Assembly: GCA_015062805.1 (NCBI GenBank)
Contig: SUTQ01000003.1
Location: 62,001 to 126,000 of the forward strand
Reading direction: 5' to 3'
From: Methanosphaera stadtmanae
Lineage (GTDB): Archaea > Methanobacteriota > Methanobacteria > Methanobacteriales > Methanobacteriaceae
Length of the DNA: 64,000 nt
This document shows, in pieces, positions 35,510-45,049 of this stretch. Below the pieces are notes generated by a model, which saw only the letters and a program-made list of their open reading frames with translations, had not been told where the DNA came from and ran no database searches. A program made the translations under genes and the position numbers. The first letter of the stretch is position 1; each line of letters opens with the position of its first letter.

Positions 35510-37528
35510 ATGTTGGATTTTGAAATAAAATATAAGGATGCTATGGCAAGGATTGGTACATTTAAAACTCCACATGGAGAAGTTACCACCCCTAATTTGA
35601 TGCCAGTAGTTCATCCAGGAAAACAAACAATAGATGTCAAAAAATTTGGAGCGGAAATTGTTATAACAAACTCATATATCATATTTAAAAATGAAAAACT
35701 TAAAGAAAAAGCTCTAAAAGATGGTGTTCACGAACTTATTAACTTCCCAAGAACTATTGAAACTGATTCAGGTTCATTCCAGTTATCAGTTTACGGTGAT
35801 ATTGATATTACTAACGAAGAAGTTATAGAATTTCAGGAAGCTATAGGAACTGATATTGGAACTTCATTAGATATTCCAACAGCACCATATGTTAAACGAG
35901 AAGAAGCAGAAGATGATTTGAAAATTACAATTGAAAGAGCAAAAGAAGCATCAAAAGTCAGAAAAAACTTATTATTAAATAGTGTTGTCCAAGGATCCAC
36001 ATTCCCCGATTTAAGAGAATACTGTGCAAAAGAAATATCAAAATTTGATGCGGATATTTATCCAATAGGTGCAGTTGTTCCTTTAATGGAAATGTATCGT
36101 TATGCTGATTTAGTGGATGCTGTAATGTATTCTATGCGTGGCTTACCTGAAGACAAGCCTAGACATCTTATGGGTGCTGGACATCCTATGGTGTTCGCGT
36201 TAGCCGTAGCTATGGGTTGTGATCTTTTTGATAGTGCTGCTTATATATTATATGCAAATAAAGACCGTTTTATGATGCCTGATGGAACTCTTAAATTAGA
36301 AAATCTCATAGAGATGCCTTGTAGTTGTAAAATTTGTACAGAACATAACGTGGATGAATTAAAACAAATGCCTCAGGAACAAAGAGCAAAATTAATTGCA
36401 GAACATAATTTATATATCAGTTTTGCAGAAATCAGAAGAATCAGACAAGCTATTGTCGATGGTGAATTAATGAAATTAGTAGAATTGCGATGTAGATCAC
36501 ACCCATTTTTACTAGACGGCCTTAGAAGACTTCAAGAATATAAGGATGACATGGAAAAATTGAATCCTAGTAGTAAAAAATCAGCATTTTTCTATACTGG
36601 ATATGAATCATTATCACGTTCAGAAGTATCCAAACACATTAAAAAACTAGAAAATATTACACCAAAAAGTGAAAACCTAGTTATATTACCACATACGAGT
36701 AAACCATATAGTAAACACGTGAACAAAGAATATATTAAGAAGTATACTCCTAAAATTCCAACATTTTACTCAAACACGAATAATCAAGATTTTCAAAATA
36801 GTGATATAGTGATTGCTGATATTCCATTTGGAATAATTCCTCTTGCATTAGATGAATTTTATCCATTAGCACAAAATGAATCACCATCAATTCCTGATGA
36901 AAATTCAAAAAAATTTGTCAGAGAACTTATTCAAAGTTATACTAATAAATACGAAAATGTTTTAATACATAGAAAAGTTATTGAAAACTATGATTTGAAC
37001 GGATTTAAGTTAATGGAAAAAGATTTAATTCTTCCCGAAGCAAAAGTATCCGATTTCATTAGACTTAAAGAAATTGCTGATTATCAATTTGGTTCTGGTT
37101 CCGGTGAAATTTTGTTTGGAAATAATCCTGAAAAAATCACGATTGAAAAAAGTAGAAAAACTGGAAAAATTAGGCATGTATATGAAAACGATGCAAATAT
37201 AGTTAATATGAGAGCTAGTGATGGATTTTTAGTTTTATCCGATTTAGGTGCAATTAGATTACATAAACATTTAAAAAGTCCAAAAATGAGGGTTGTTGTT
37301 TCTGAAGATTCTGAACCATATGCAATAAAAGGAAAATCCGTTTTCAATAAATTTGTATTGGATTGTGATGAGAATATACGTAGAAATGATGAAGTTTTAA
37401 TTGTTAATAAGGATGATAAGTTATTAGCTTGTGGAAAATCATTACTTTCTAGTTATGAAATTAAAGACTTTAATATGGGCCAGGCAATTAAAACTCGAAA
37501 AATCAAAAATATAGAAGAGTTGATTTAA
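35510..37528 (+). CDS. tgtA: Archaeal tRNA-guanine(15) transglycosylase
   Basis: It exchanges guanine-15 of tRNA for preQ0, the first committed tRNA step towards archaeosine. The catalytic TIM barrel shows ETDSGSFQLS with Asp86, QEAIGTDIGTSLDIPT, GAVVPLMEMYRYADL and GAGHPM. The zinc-binding Cys cluster is CSCKIC near residues 271-276. The C-terminal third holds the archaeal C1/C2 domains and a PUA RNA-binding domain (about 595-672). The 672-residue length agrees with full-length archaeal TGT. pyrI begins on the base after the TAA, so the two are co-transcribed although their pathways differ. Confidence 0.95.
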   Translation: MLDFEIKYKDAMARIGTFKTPHGEVTTPNLMPVVHPGKQTIDVKKFGAEIVITNSYIIFKNEKLKEKALKDGVHELINFPRTIETDSGSFQLSVYGDIDITNEEVIEFQEAIGTDIGTSLDIPTAPYVKREEAEDDLKITIERAKEASKVRKNLLLNSVVQGSTFPDLREYCAKEISKFDADIYPIGAVVPLMEMYRYADLVDAVMYSMRGLPEDKPRHLMGAGHPMVFALAVAMGCDLFDSAAYILYANKDRFMMPDGTLKLENLIEMPCSCKICTEHNVDELKQMPQEQRAKLIAEHNLYISFAEIRRIRQAIVDGELMKLVELRCRSHPFLLDGLRRLQEYKDDMEKLNPSSKKSAFFYTGYESLSRSEVSKHIKKLENITPKSENLVILPHTSKPYSKHVNKEYIKKYTPKIPTFYSNTNNQDFQNSDIVIADIPFGIIPLALDEFYPLAQNESPSIPDENSKKFVRELIQSYTNKYENVLIHRKVIENYDLNGFKLMEKDLILPEAKVSDFIRLKEIADYQFGSGSGEILFGNNPEKITIEKSRKTGKIRHVYENDANIVNMRASDGFLVLSDLGAIRLHKHLKSPKMRVVVSEDSEPYAIKGKSVFNKFVLDCDENIRRNDEVLIVNKDDKLLACGKSLLSSYEIKDFNMGQAIKTRKIKNIEELI

Positions 37529-37993
37529 ATGTCCGAAAAAAAAGAATTAAAAGTTAAATCAATTAAAAATGGTACTGTTATCGACCACATTAGACAAAAT
37601 AGAGCTGCAAACATTTTAAATATGCTTAATTTACCCGATGATGAAACTCCTGTTATGGTAGCAATAAATGTTGAATCATCCCATATGGGAAAAAAAGATA
37701 TTATAAAAATTGAAGGTAGAGAACTATCCGAAGATGAAGTGGACAAATTAGTATTACTTGCACCACAAGCTTCAGTAAACATAATTAGAAATTATGAAAT
37801 TGTAAATAAATTCAATTTACATTTATCTGAAAAAATAGTTGATGTAGTCAAATGTAGTAACCCAAATTGTATCAGCAATTCTAATGAACCTATAAACGAC
37901 ATGTTTTATGTTCAATCAAAAGAACCTATTATATTAAGATGCCACTATTGTGAACGAACAATGGATTATGAAGATATTGAAGAACAAATATAA
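37529..37993 (+). CDS. pyrI: Aspartate carbamoyltransferase regulatory subunit
   Basis: Regulatory subunit of ATCase, which binds nucleotide effectors and controls the first committed step of pyrimidine synthesis. The 154-residue length is standard. The zinc site is formed by Cys109, Cys114, Cys138 and Cys141, the same spacing and numbering as in the well-studied enterobacterial protein. The N-terminal allosteric domain has VKSIKNGTVIDHI and NRAANIL. The catalytic subunit pyrB is not adjacent. The ATG follows the tgtA stop directly and probably relies on translational coupling. Confidence 0.96.
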   Translation: MSEKKELKVKSIKNGTVIDHIRQNRAANILNMLNLPDDETPVMVAINVESSHMGKKDIIKIEGRELSEDEVDKLVLLAPQASVNIIRNYEIVNKFNLHLSEKIVDVVKCSNPNCISNSNEPINDMFYVQSKEPIILRCHYCERTMDYEDIEEQI

Positions 37994-38070
37994 TAAAATA
38001 CTTATCATTTTAAAAGGAAAAAAACATTAACATAAAAAAATAACCACATACTTATAACTTCAGATAGAAA

Positions 38071-38084
38071 ACAATATATAAAAA
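38071..38084 (+). promoter_or_regulatory. TATA-like box A upstream of the LbH acyltransferase
   Basis: ACAATATATAAAAA lies about 45 nt before the ATG at 38125, with an AGGATGTGA Shine-Dalgarno between. The spacing fits an archaeal promoter. Confidence 0.35.
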
Positions 38085-38124
38085 GTATTTAAAAGAATAG
38101 AAATATTTTAGGATGTGAAATAAT

Positions 38125-38985
38125 ATGGAAATAATTGAAAGATATAAAGATAATAATTATATATGTGGATTTAAACCAAAATTAATCAATAGCCACATAA
38201 ATTTTCGTGGAAAAAATAACAGGTTAATATGTGAAAATAATGTTACATTAGTAAATACCATGATTGATTTCGATGGCGATAATTCTATTATATATCTATC
38301 ATCAAATAGACACAAATACATCCTAAAAATATCTATTCCAAACAATTCCGTATGCTTTATTGATGAAAACAACTACATTAATGGTACTTTATATTTGAGT
38401 TTATCCGAAGAAAAACATATTTTCATTGGAAAAGACTGTATGTTTTCATTTGGAATATGGTTTAGAGTAGCTGATGCTCATTTATTATATGATATAGAAA
38501 CTAAAGAAAGATTAAATTTATCCAAAAGTATCTATTTAGGTGACCATGTATGGATAGGTCAAGATGCAATGATTTTAAAAGGAACCCAAATAGGTTCCGG
38601 AAGTATTGTGGGGGCAAAATCATTAGTATCTAACAAAATCATTAATTCAAATACATCCTGGGGTGGAAATCCAGCTACTGAACTCAGAAAAGGAATTTTC
38701 TATGATAGTACCACCGTACATAAATTCACAGAAAAAGAAACTCAAGAATCCCTATTTTCAGATAATGAAGACTATATTTACAGAAATGATGGGGAAATAC
38801 TAAGCTTTGATGTAATCGATGAAAAGTTTTCAAGCATTAAGGATGTTGATGAAAAAGTAAAATTTATTCAAAGCATTCGAAATAATAAGAGCCATAACCG
38901 TTTCTATATTGATGATGATATTAAAGAAGAACAATTTATGTCAATAATAGAAAAAGAATTTGAAGAAATGAAGAAGAATAATTAA
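38125..38985 (+). CDS. Left-handed beta-helix (hexapeptide) acyltransferase
   Basis: It is predicted to move an acetyl (or other acyl) group from CoA to a sugar hydroxyl. The central part has hexapeptide repeats (FIGKDCMFS, then IYLGDHVWIGQDAMILKGTQIGSGSIVGAKSLV), followed by GGNPATELRKGI, the typical end of the left-handed beta helix. The likely catalytic His is in VADAHLLYD, at the position occupied by TDHDHHI in related enzymes. An 80-residue C-terminal extension is unassigned. The gene stands alone, with a TATA-like box and a T-run (39000-39006) at its end. It lies 3 kb from the SGNH hydrolases and could be the acylating counterpart. Confidence 0.8.
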   Translation: MEIIERYKDNNYICGFKPKLINSHINFRGKNNRLICENNVTLVNTMIDFDGDNSIIYLSSNRHKYILKISIPNNSVCFIDENNYINGTLYLSLSEEKHIFIGKDCMFSFGIWFRVADAHLLYDIETKERLNLSKSIYLGDHVWIGQDAMILKGTQIGSGSIVGAKSLVSNKIINSNTSWGGNPATELRKGIFYDSTTVHKFTEKETQESLFSDNEDYIYRNDGEILSFDVIDEKFSSIKDVDEKVKFIQSIRNNKSHNRFYIDDDIKEEQFMSIIEKEFEEMKKNN

Positions 38986-38999
38986 ATTCATCCAATTCC

Positions 39000-39006
39000 T
39001 TTTTTT
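39000..39006 (+). terminator. T-run between convergent genes
   Basis: T7 lies 15 nt after the acyltransferase stop, ahead of the convergent aldo/keto reductase gene. Confidence 0.4.
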
Positions 39007-39023
39007 ATAAAAATTATTAAAAA

Positions 39024-40169
39024 TTAATCCCCAAAATGATTTACTACTGTTGAAAGTTCATTAGGTATATCTATTGATTGTGGACAAGATTCTATACATT
39101 TTCCACATTTTATACAATTATGAGCTTTTCTATCTTCATGCAAATGAAATTTGTACTGTATTGAAGTATTTTCACTATCTGAAATTTTATCCATATTATA
39201 TTCATAGAAACATTTAGGTATATTAACTCCATATGGACATGGCATGCAATAATTACAACCTGTACAAGGGATATATTTAAGTTCTTTATATTTTTCTTTA
39301 ACTTCATCTAAAATCTCTTTATCTTCTTTAGTTAATTTATTAAATTTATCAACCAAGGAAATATTTTCTTTTAATTGTTGTAAATTACTCATTCCACTCA
39401 ATACACAATTTACTTCATCCATGTTCCACAAATAATTAAAAGCCCATTGAATATTTGTGTATTGTGATTTTGATTTTGAAAATATTTCTTGAATTTCTAA
39501 TGGCTGATTTCGAGCTAATTGACCTCCCCTAAGGGGTTCCATTATCATAGTTCCAATATTTAATTTACGTAGTTTTTTTAATCCTTTCAGACCCGGATTG
39601 ATTTCATTATCCAAATAATTTATTTGTGTCAACACAAATTCCCATTTATCATAATCCGATAAAACTTGTTCCAATAATTCGTAAGATCCATGTGTAGAAA
39701 ATCCAACATGTTTTATTCTTCCATCATCAATTGCTTTATCTATAAATTCGTATAACCCTTTTTCTTTTATTGATGAATAATAAGAATCTTTTATGGAATG
39801 TACGAAGAATAGTTCAATTTGTTCCGTTTGAAATTGTTCTAATTGATGATTTAATGTTTTATCAAAATATTCCCATGAATCTATATTCCAAGAGGGCATT
39901 TTTGTAGATAAATGTACCTCATCAGAATATTCATTTAAATATTCACCCAATATTGTTTCACTTACACCTGGCTTTGACCTATCTGCAGTATGATAAAGTA
40001 AAGCCGTGTCGAACATATTTATTCCTTTTTCTATAGCATATTCAATCATTTTTCGTGTTTCTTCTTTGTCCACATCTTCAGGATTATGACTATTTAAAGG
40101 TAATCTCATTGCACCAAAGCCCAAGATTGATGATTTTATTCCTGTTTTTCCTAATGTTCTATATTTCAT
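39024..40169 (-). CDS. Aldo/keto reductase with C-terminal ferredoxin-type Fe-S domain
   Basis: An oxidoreductase combining an aldo/keto reductase barrel with Fe-S clusters. The barrel shows YRTLGKTGIKSSILGFGAMRLPL, NMFDTALLYH, the FFVHSI region and IGTMIMEPLRGG. The C-terminus has CTGCNYCMPCPYGVNIPKC and NCIKCGKCIESCPQSIDIP, two cysteine sets of the ferredoxin type. This fused form is common in methanogens and clostridia. The Shine-Dalgarno before the ATG is weak. The gene is monocistronic. The natural substrate cannot be told from sequence. Confidence 0.92.
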   Translation of the reverse strand: MKYRTLGKTGIKSSILGFGAMRLPLNSHNPEDVDKEETRKMIEYAIEKGINMFDTALLYHTADRSKPGVSETILGEYLNEYSDEVHLSTKMPSWNIDSWEYFDKTLNHQLEQFQTEQIELFFVHSIKDSYYSSIKEKGLYEFIDKAIDDGRIKHVGFSTHGSYELLEQVLSDYDKWEFVLTQINYLDNEINPGLKGLKKLRKLNIGTMIMEPLRGGQLARNQPLEIQEIFSKSKSQYTNIQWAFNYLWNMDEVNCVLSGMSNLQQLKENISLVDKFNKLTKEDKEILDEVKEKYKELKYIPCTGCNYCMPCPYGVNIPKCFYEYNMDKISDSENTSIQYKFHLHEDRKAHNCIKCGKCIESCPQSIDIPNELSTVVNHFGD

Positions 40170-40272
40170 AGTCTTTAATTTATTTCATTTTATTGAAGTA
40201 ACTATGGATAATATTTTATAAAACAGCAAAAATTAGAAATTTAATTATTTTTGTTTAATAAGTTAAAATATG

Positions 40273-40295
40273 TAAAAAAAGTTTAAAAAGAAAAA
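40273..40295 (-). terminator. T-rich terminator after the adhesin gene
   Basis: On the minus strand, T-runs (T6, T5, T7) lie within 8-30 nt of the adhesin stop codon. Confidence 0.4.
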
Positions 40296-40302
40296 AGTTT
40301 GG

Positions 40303-41995
40303 TTATGTTTTTATTATTTTAAATGTTTTAGTATTGCTTGCTGCAGCATATCTTGCATTACCATTGTAAGATACTGTTAAATAATAATTTCCAGCTGTTG
40401 ATGGAAGGAAAGAATGATTGTAATTACCATTTGCATCAGTTGTTACTGTGAACTTTTTGCCATTTATATTTACTATTAAAGGAGTGTATCTTAATGGTAG
40501 ACCATCTTTGTCTGTAAATTTTCCTAAAAGTGTTATATTTGATTTTGCTTGTTTTTGTGATAAGTTTAATGTAATATTTGTTGGTTTAGGAACTACTTTG
40601 AATGTTGTGTTGATACTTGCACCAGCATACCGTGCATTTCCCGGATAAGAAACTGTTATGGTGTTTGTTCCAACAGTTATAGCTTTTAAAGTGAATGAAA
40701 ATTGTCCATAAACATTTGTTGTAACTGTATATTCCTTATTATTAATTATTAATTTTATAGGAGTATACCTTAAGTTATTTCCGTTTATATCTCTGTAAGT
40801 ACCATTTATTACTACATTATCAGTGTATGATTTTTGTGAAATTGTATTAATTGTGAATATTGTTGATTTCCTATCTACTTCAAACGAGGTTTCTCCTATA
40901 GCTGAAGCATAACGTGCATTACCACCATATGAAACTGTCACATTATTTGTTCCTACTTGTAAAGCTTTAACCATAAAGATAAATTGACCTGCAGAATCAG
41001 TATATATATTAAACTGATTATCATTTACTTTTAACTTAATAGGTGTGTATCTTAAATTATTTCCATCGATATCGGTATAACGTCCAGTGATATTAATTGA
41101 ATCAGTATATTCTACTTCTGAAATTTTATCAATTGAGAAAATTGTTTCTTTTTTATATACTTCAAAAGTGATATTTTCTTCACACTTATTATATCTTGCA
41201 TTACCCTGGTAGAGCACAGACACATTATTTATTCCTACACTTTTTGCAATCATATTATAAGCAAATTCACCCGTAGCATTAGTTGTTAAAGTATAACTTT
41301 GATTGTTAACCGTTAAAATTATAGGAGTATATCTTAAATTAACTCCATTAGTATCTGTATATTGTCCATTAATTGTAATAATGTCCGAGTATTGAATTTG
41401 ATTTGGAATATTTAATGTGAATTTTGTATCTTTTTTTGTTACATTAAATGTTGTTGAATCGTTTGCTCCTTTATATCTTGAATTTCCAGGATATGCAACG
41501 GTTACATTATTTTCTCCAAGCTTATTTAATCTAAACGTGTATGTGAATACTCCCTCTGAATTGGTATAATTACTATATTTTACTCCATTTATCGTTATTA
41601 CAATAGGAGTGTATCTTAAGTTATTACCATCGATATCAGTATATTTTCCAGTAATTGTAACGTTATCCGTATATTGAACATCAGAAATATTGTTTACAGT
41701 AATTTTTGAAGCTTTTTTAGTAACATTAAATGTTGTTGAGTTAATTGACTCATTATATAAATCATCACCTTCATATTCAACAGTGATTATATTTTCTCCC
41801 ATTTGTATAATTTGGAATGTATAATTATATTTTCCATTATCGTCTGTAGTTGTGTTATATCCTTCATTAAAATTTGATGAAATTTCTATATTAGCGTTAC
41901 TTAAAACATTTCCATACGTATCTGTTAATTGACCTTGAATTGTAATATTTTCACCATAGATGGCTTCATTTATTTCATCGATAGTAATCTGTGTT
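40303..41995 (-). repeat. Tandem Ig-like domain repeats, six units of about 280 bp
   Basis: Six direct repeats inside the adhesin gene are recognisable at protein level and partly at DNA level. The stretch encoding GNNLRYTPI recurs with small changes near 40760, 41045, 41330 and 41610. The first unit (near 41900) and the last (near 40400) are the most diverged. Such repeats can expand or contract by recombination. Confidence 0.75.
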
Positions 41996-43170
41996 TCACT
42001 TAATTGAGGTCTATAAACAATAATTACATCATGGTTAAGGAAGTTTTCAACATTTTCACTGGTTTGAACAATAAGTTCCTCATTATCTATACCTATTGTT
42101 TCATTCCATATACCATTTTCATCATAGTTATTGACTGACGTAAAAGTTTCACTATCCAAACTAATATTAATATCACTTAAATTATTATCTAACATGATTA
42201 TCTCAGAAGCAGCGAGAATTACTATAGGATTATCTGTATATCCTACTTTTAAACTGTTCAATGATGAATTCAATATTGTGATTTGTTTAGCTTGTATATA
42301 AGGATTAACATAATGTAAAGAATTATTTAACTTTGAATTAATTATTAATACTTCAGCAACTTTATAGAACTCTGTATCCTCATTAACAAAATCATAATCA
42401 TTTGGATCATTTATAAAGTTATACATAACATTTTCGGATAAAACCGTGTTATCAATCATTAATTTACCTTGATTTGTAATTAATGAAGAAAATGATGCTG
42501 TAGATTTTATTCCTAAAATTTGACTGTTATTAATTGATGCAAGATTCTTATTATTTAATAAAACAGAAGTAATCTCCATGAATAGAGAATCATTTATAAA
42601 CAAATTTTTATTATTATCAATCAAACATGTTGATAAAAAATTATTGATAAACGAATCATTCATTAAGTATAATGTTCCATTATTTACAATATTTACTGTT
42701 CCATTAATTGCTATAGAATTTATTATTACTGTAGAATTTTCACCTACACTTAGATTAAAATTACTTGAAATTATTGCATTATTTCCATTAATAATCAAAT
42801 TTCTATTTTGATTATCATAATTTATATTAATTGAATCATACTCAGATGATATCATGTTAATTGTAGTTGTTCCATTTTGAAGAACAGAATTATATTCAGA
42901 TATAACTTTTTCTAAATCTTCTGTTTCGTCAAAATCATAAGAAAAATCAATGTTTTCTTCTGTTAAATCATCATTTTCATTGAAATTTGTTTCTTCATTA
43001 ATCTCATTATTTCCAATATCAGTACTTGGCATATCATTAGTACCTAAAATATTTTCATCAGAATTTAAAATAAAATTGTTACTAGTTTCAATATCTTCTG
43101 CTGATATAACATTTATAGATAAAATTGATATTAAAAATATTAAAAATAACATCATATGTTTTTTTTCCAA
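40303..43170 (-). CDS. Secreted adhesin-like protein with six Ig-like repeats
   Basis: A large surface protein probably involved in contact with host, food particles or other cells. A signal peptide is clear (KKHMMLFLIFLISILSINVISA). The TTG at 43170 is preferred as start because GGAGGT lies 7 nt upstream; a longer frame from 43185 would begin inside that site. Residues about 100-400 are Asn/Ser-rich with a beta-helix-like pattern. From about 400 to the end there are six tandem units of about 94 residues. Each has a YTD-x-VTITG-like strand, GNNLRYTPI and a Y-x-GNARY strand, like bacterial Ig-like/Big_3-type domains. No C-terminal membrane anchor is seen, so wall binding may use the repeats, as proposed for other methanogen adhesins. 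Confidence 0.88.
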   Translation of the reverse strand: MEKKHMMLFLIFLISILSINVISAEDIETSNNFILNSDENILGTNDMPSTDIGNNEINEETNFNENDDLTEENIDFSYDFDETEDLEKVISEYNSVLQNGTTTINMISSEYDSININYDNQNRNLIINGNNAIISSNFNLSVGENSTVIINSIAINGTVNIVNNGTLYLMNDSFINNFLSTCLIDNNKNLFINDSLFMEITSVLLNNKNLASINNSQILGIKSTASFSSLITNQGKLMIDNTVLSENVMYNFINDPNDYDFVNEDTEFYKVAEVLIINSKLNNSLHYVNPYIQAKQITILNSSLNSLKVGYTDNPIVILAASEIIMLDNNLSDINISLDSETFTSVNNYDENGIWNETIGIDNEELIVQTSENVENFLNHDVIIVYRPQLSETQITIDEINEAIYGENITIQGQLTDTYGNVLSNANIEISSNFNEGYNTTTDDNGKYNYTFQIIQMGENIITVEYEGDDLYNESINSTTFNVTKKASKITVNNISDVQYTDNVTITGKYTDIDGNNLRYTPIVITINGVKYSNYTNSEGVFTYTFRLNKLGENNVTVAYPGNSRYKGANDSTTFNVTKKDTKFTLNIPNQIQYSDIITINGQYTDTNGVNLRYTPIILTVNNQSYTLTTNATGEFAYNMIAKSVGINNVSVLYQGNARYNKCEENITFEVYKKETIFSIDKISEVEYTDSINITGRYTDIDGNNLRYTPIKLKVNDNQFNIYTDSAGQFIFMVKALQVGTNNVTVSYGGNARYASAIGETSFEVDRKSTIFTINTISQKSYTDNVVINGTYRDINGNNLRYTPIKLIINNKEYTVTTNVYGQFSFTLKAITVGTNTITVSYPGNARYAGASINTTFKVVPKPTNITLNLSQKQAKSNITLLGKFTDKDGLPLRYTPLIVNINGKKFTVTTDANGNYNHSFLPSTAGNYYLTVSYNGNARYAAASNTKTFKIIKT

Positions 43171-43317
43171 TATCTTTACCTCCAAAAGTCATTTAAAACC
43201 TATAATAAAAAAGTTAGATTAAATGGTAATATTTGTGTTAAATATATTTAAAGTATTTTTCTATAAAGAAAATAATAAAAAAAAGAGATTAGAAATGAAA
43301 TATCCAAAAAATTTGCA

Positions 43318-44997
43318 TTATTTTTCTTCAAATTCAATTTCAAACATTATAGTAGGATATTCTAAGTCAAAATTTGTAAGTACTTGTGGATGAACTTCAC
43401 CAAAGTATCCTGTAAATGTAAATGGTATTTTTTCATCCATTACTTCTACTGTAAACTTAGCACATCTACCTTGTATGAAAACTGAATCATCATAGTCTTC
43501 TAAAATCATTTTAAATCCTAAATTTGAAACTATAGATTCCATATAAGATTTAATAGTCGTTAGATTTGCATTTGTGGATATTTGTGCTCCAGCCATTTTC
43601 TTAACTGTTTTCATTTTTACTTCAACATCTTCATCTATGTATGCCACATCACCTATTTCAAAGATTTTTTGAGGTAATTCTTCGTGTTTATTGTCTTCTA
43701 AGAACTCTAATAAACTGTTTATAAGTGATTGTCTTATCATAGTCCTATCTTGGGTAATTGGTTGTGCAACTGTTACACGTTCATCCACTATTTCTCGACC
43801 CAATTTTGTATAATGCTGTTCTTCACTTGTCAACATTAAACTTTTGACTTCTGTAAATCCTAATCCAATCATTACCTGTTCTAATACTTTATCAAATTCT
43901 CTTTTTGGATCCGGATTTGCTACGGTTGCAAATTCAGGTAATTCTGCCGGTAAATCATTAAATCCATACCCTAAAGCAATGTTTTCTATAATATCTACTT
44001 CATGAAGTATGTCAATTCTATATCGTGGTACAGTTACCCTTACAAGTTCTTCATCAATTTTTTCAGCATCAAATCTTGTTTTTTCAAGGTTTTTTACTAT
44101 ATCATCTGAAGTCAATTCTATACCTATATAATCAGAAGCTAATGAAGTGTGTACATCAATAATTTGTGGTTCAAATTGAGGATATTCTATGTCATCAGTG
44201 TAAGGATATACCACTTTCATTGTTTCGATAACTGCTCCATCATGTTCTGCCATATTACTTGCAATGATGTTTAAAGCATTAGTTACAGCGTTCAAATCTG
44301 TACCAGTTACATCAATGAATAAATTTTTAGTTTTAGTAGTTAATTTTGTTAAATCACTATTAATTATTGGAGGCATACTCATTATATTTCCATTTACATC
44401 AACAATAAGTGGATAAAATTCTTTATCTTTTAATAATTTTGAATATTTTTTTCCTTTATCATGTTCTTCTAGAATTTCATCTAAGGTTAATTCTTCTGTT
44501 GAGTCCAATGGAATAAATTTATCTTCTTTTGGATTTCCTGCTTTGTAATAGAATGGACCTTCAACTGTATCCAAGTCGTGAATTCCTATTGCTACTTTTT
44601 TTCTATCTCTACCAATTACCCAGTGCAAATGTTCTTGGAATTCCATAATGTTAACTAGTTCTTCATCAGATATTTCTACATTTTTAATTATACATGTAGC
44701 AACAAATGGTCTAATGTTTTCCAGATTTTCATCTACAGTCATTGTTGTTTCTGTTTTAATAACTTCATATTTAGGCATTCCTGTTTCAATTTCAAGGTAT
44801 CCTTTAAGTGATCTAACTATTCCTTCTAAACTATAATAATCAGGCCTATTTGGGAAAAATTCAGCTTTTACTTCTTCATCAGTATAACTTTCCACATCAC
44901 TTGATATCATTGGCAACATGTCAATTAATTCATCATTATCAAGTGTTTTACCTAGTTGTTTGTATAGTTCATCGTATTTGAAATTTATTACGGGCAT
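43318..44997 (-). CDS. pheT: Phenylalanyl-tRNA synthetase beta subunit
   Basis: Beta subunit of the (alpha-beta)2 PheRS that charges tRNA-Phe. The 559-residue length is that of the archaeal/eukaryotic form, shorter than the bacterial subunit. Visible are PVINFKYDEL at the start, FFPNRPDYYSLEGIVRSLKGYL, a B3/B4 editing domain in the middle, and the B5 segment VPRYRIDILHEVDIIENIALGYGFNDLP near residue 330. AAAGGAAAT precedes the ATG. The alpha subunit gene is not adjacent. It is followed on the same strand by a spacer with A-rich runs, then the adhesin gene. Confidence 0.96.
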   Translation of the reverse strand: MPVINFKYDELYKQLGKTLDNDELIDMLPMISSDVESYTDEEVKAEFFPNRPDYYSLEGIVRSLKGYLEIETGMPKYEVIKTETTMTVDENLENIRPFVATCIIKNVEISDEELVNIMEFQEHLHWVIGRDRKKVAIGIHDLDTVEGPFYYKAGNPKEDKFIPLDSTEELTLDEILEEHDKGKKYSKLLKDKEFYPLIVDVNGNIMSMPPIINSDLTKLTTKTKNLFIDVTGTDLNAVTNALNIIASNMAEHDGAVIETMKVVYPYTDDIEYPQFEPQIIDVHTSLASDYIGIELTSDDIVKNLEKTRFDAEKIDEELVRVTVPRYRIDILHEVDIIENIALGYGFNDLPAELPEFATVANPDPKREFDKVLEQVMIGLGFTEVKSLMLTSEEQHYTKLGREIVDERVTVAQPITQDRTMIRQSLINSLLEFLEDNKHEELPQKIFEIGDVAYIDEDVEVKMKTVKKMAGAQISTNANLTTIKSYMESIVSNLGFKMILEDYDDSVFIQGRCAKFTVEVMDEKIPFTFTGYFGEVHPQVLTNFDLEYPTIMFEIEFEEK

Positions 44998-45049
44998 GTT
45001 ATATTTCCTTTCATTTTGTTAAAAAAATTAATGGGGTTTATTTGTGTTT

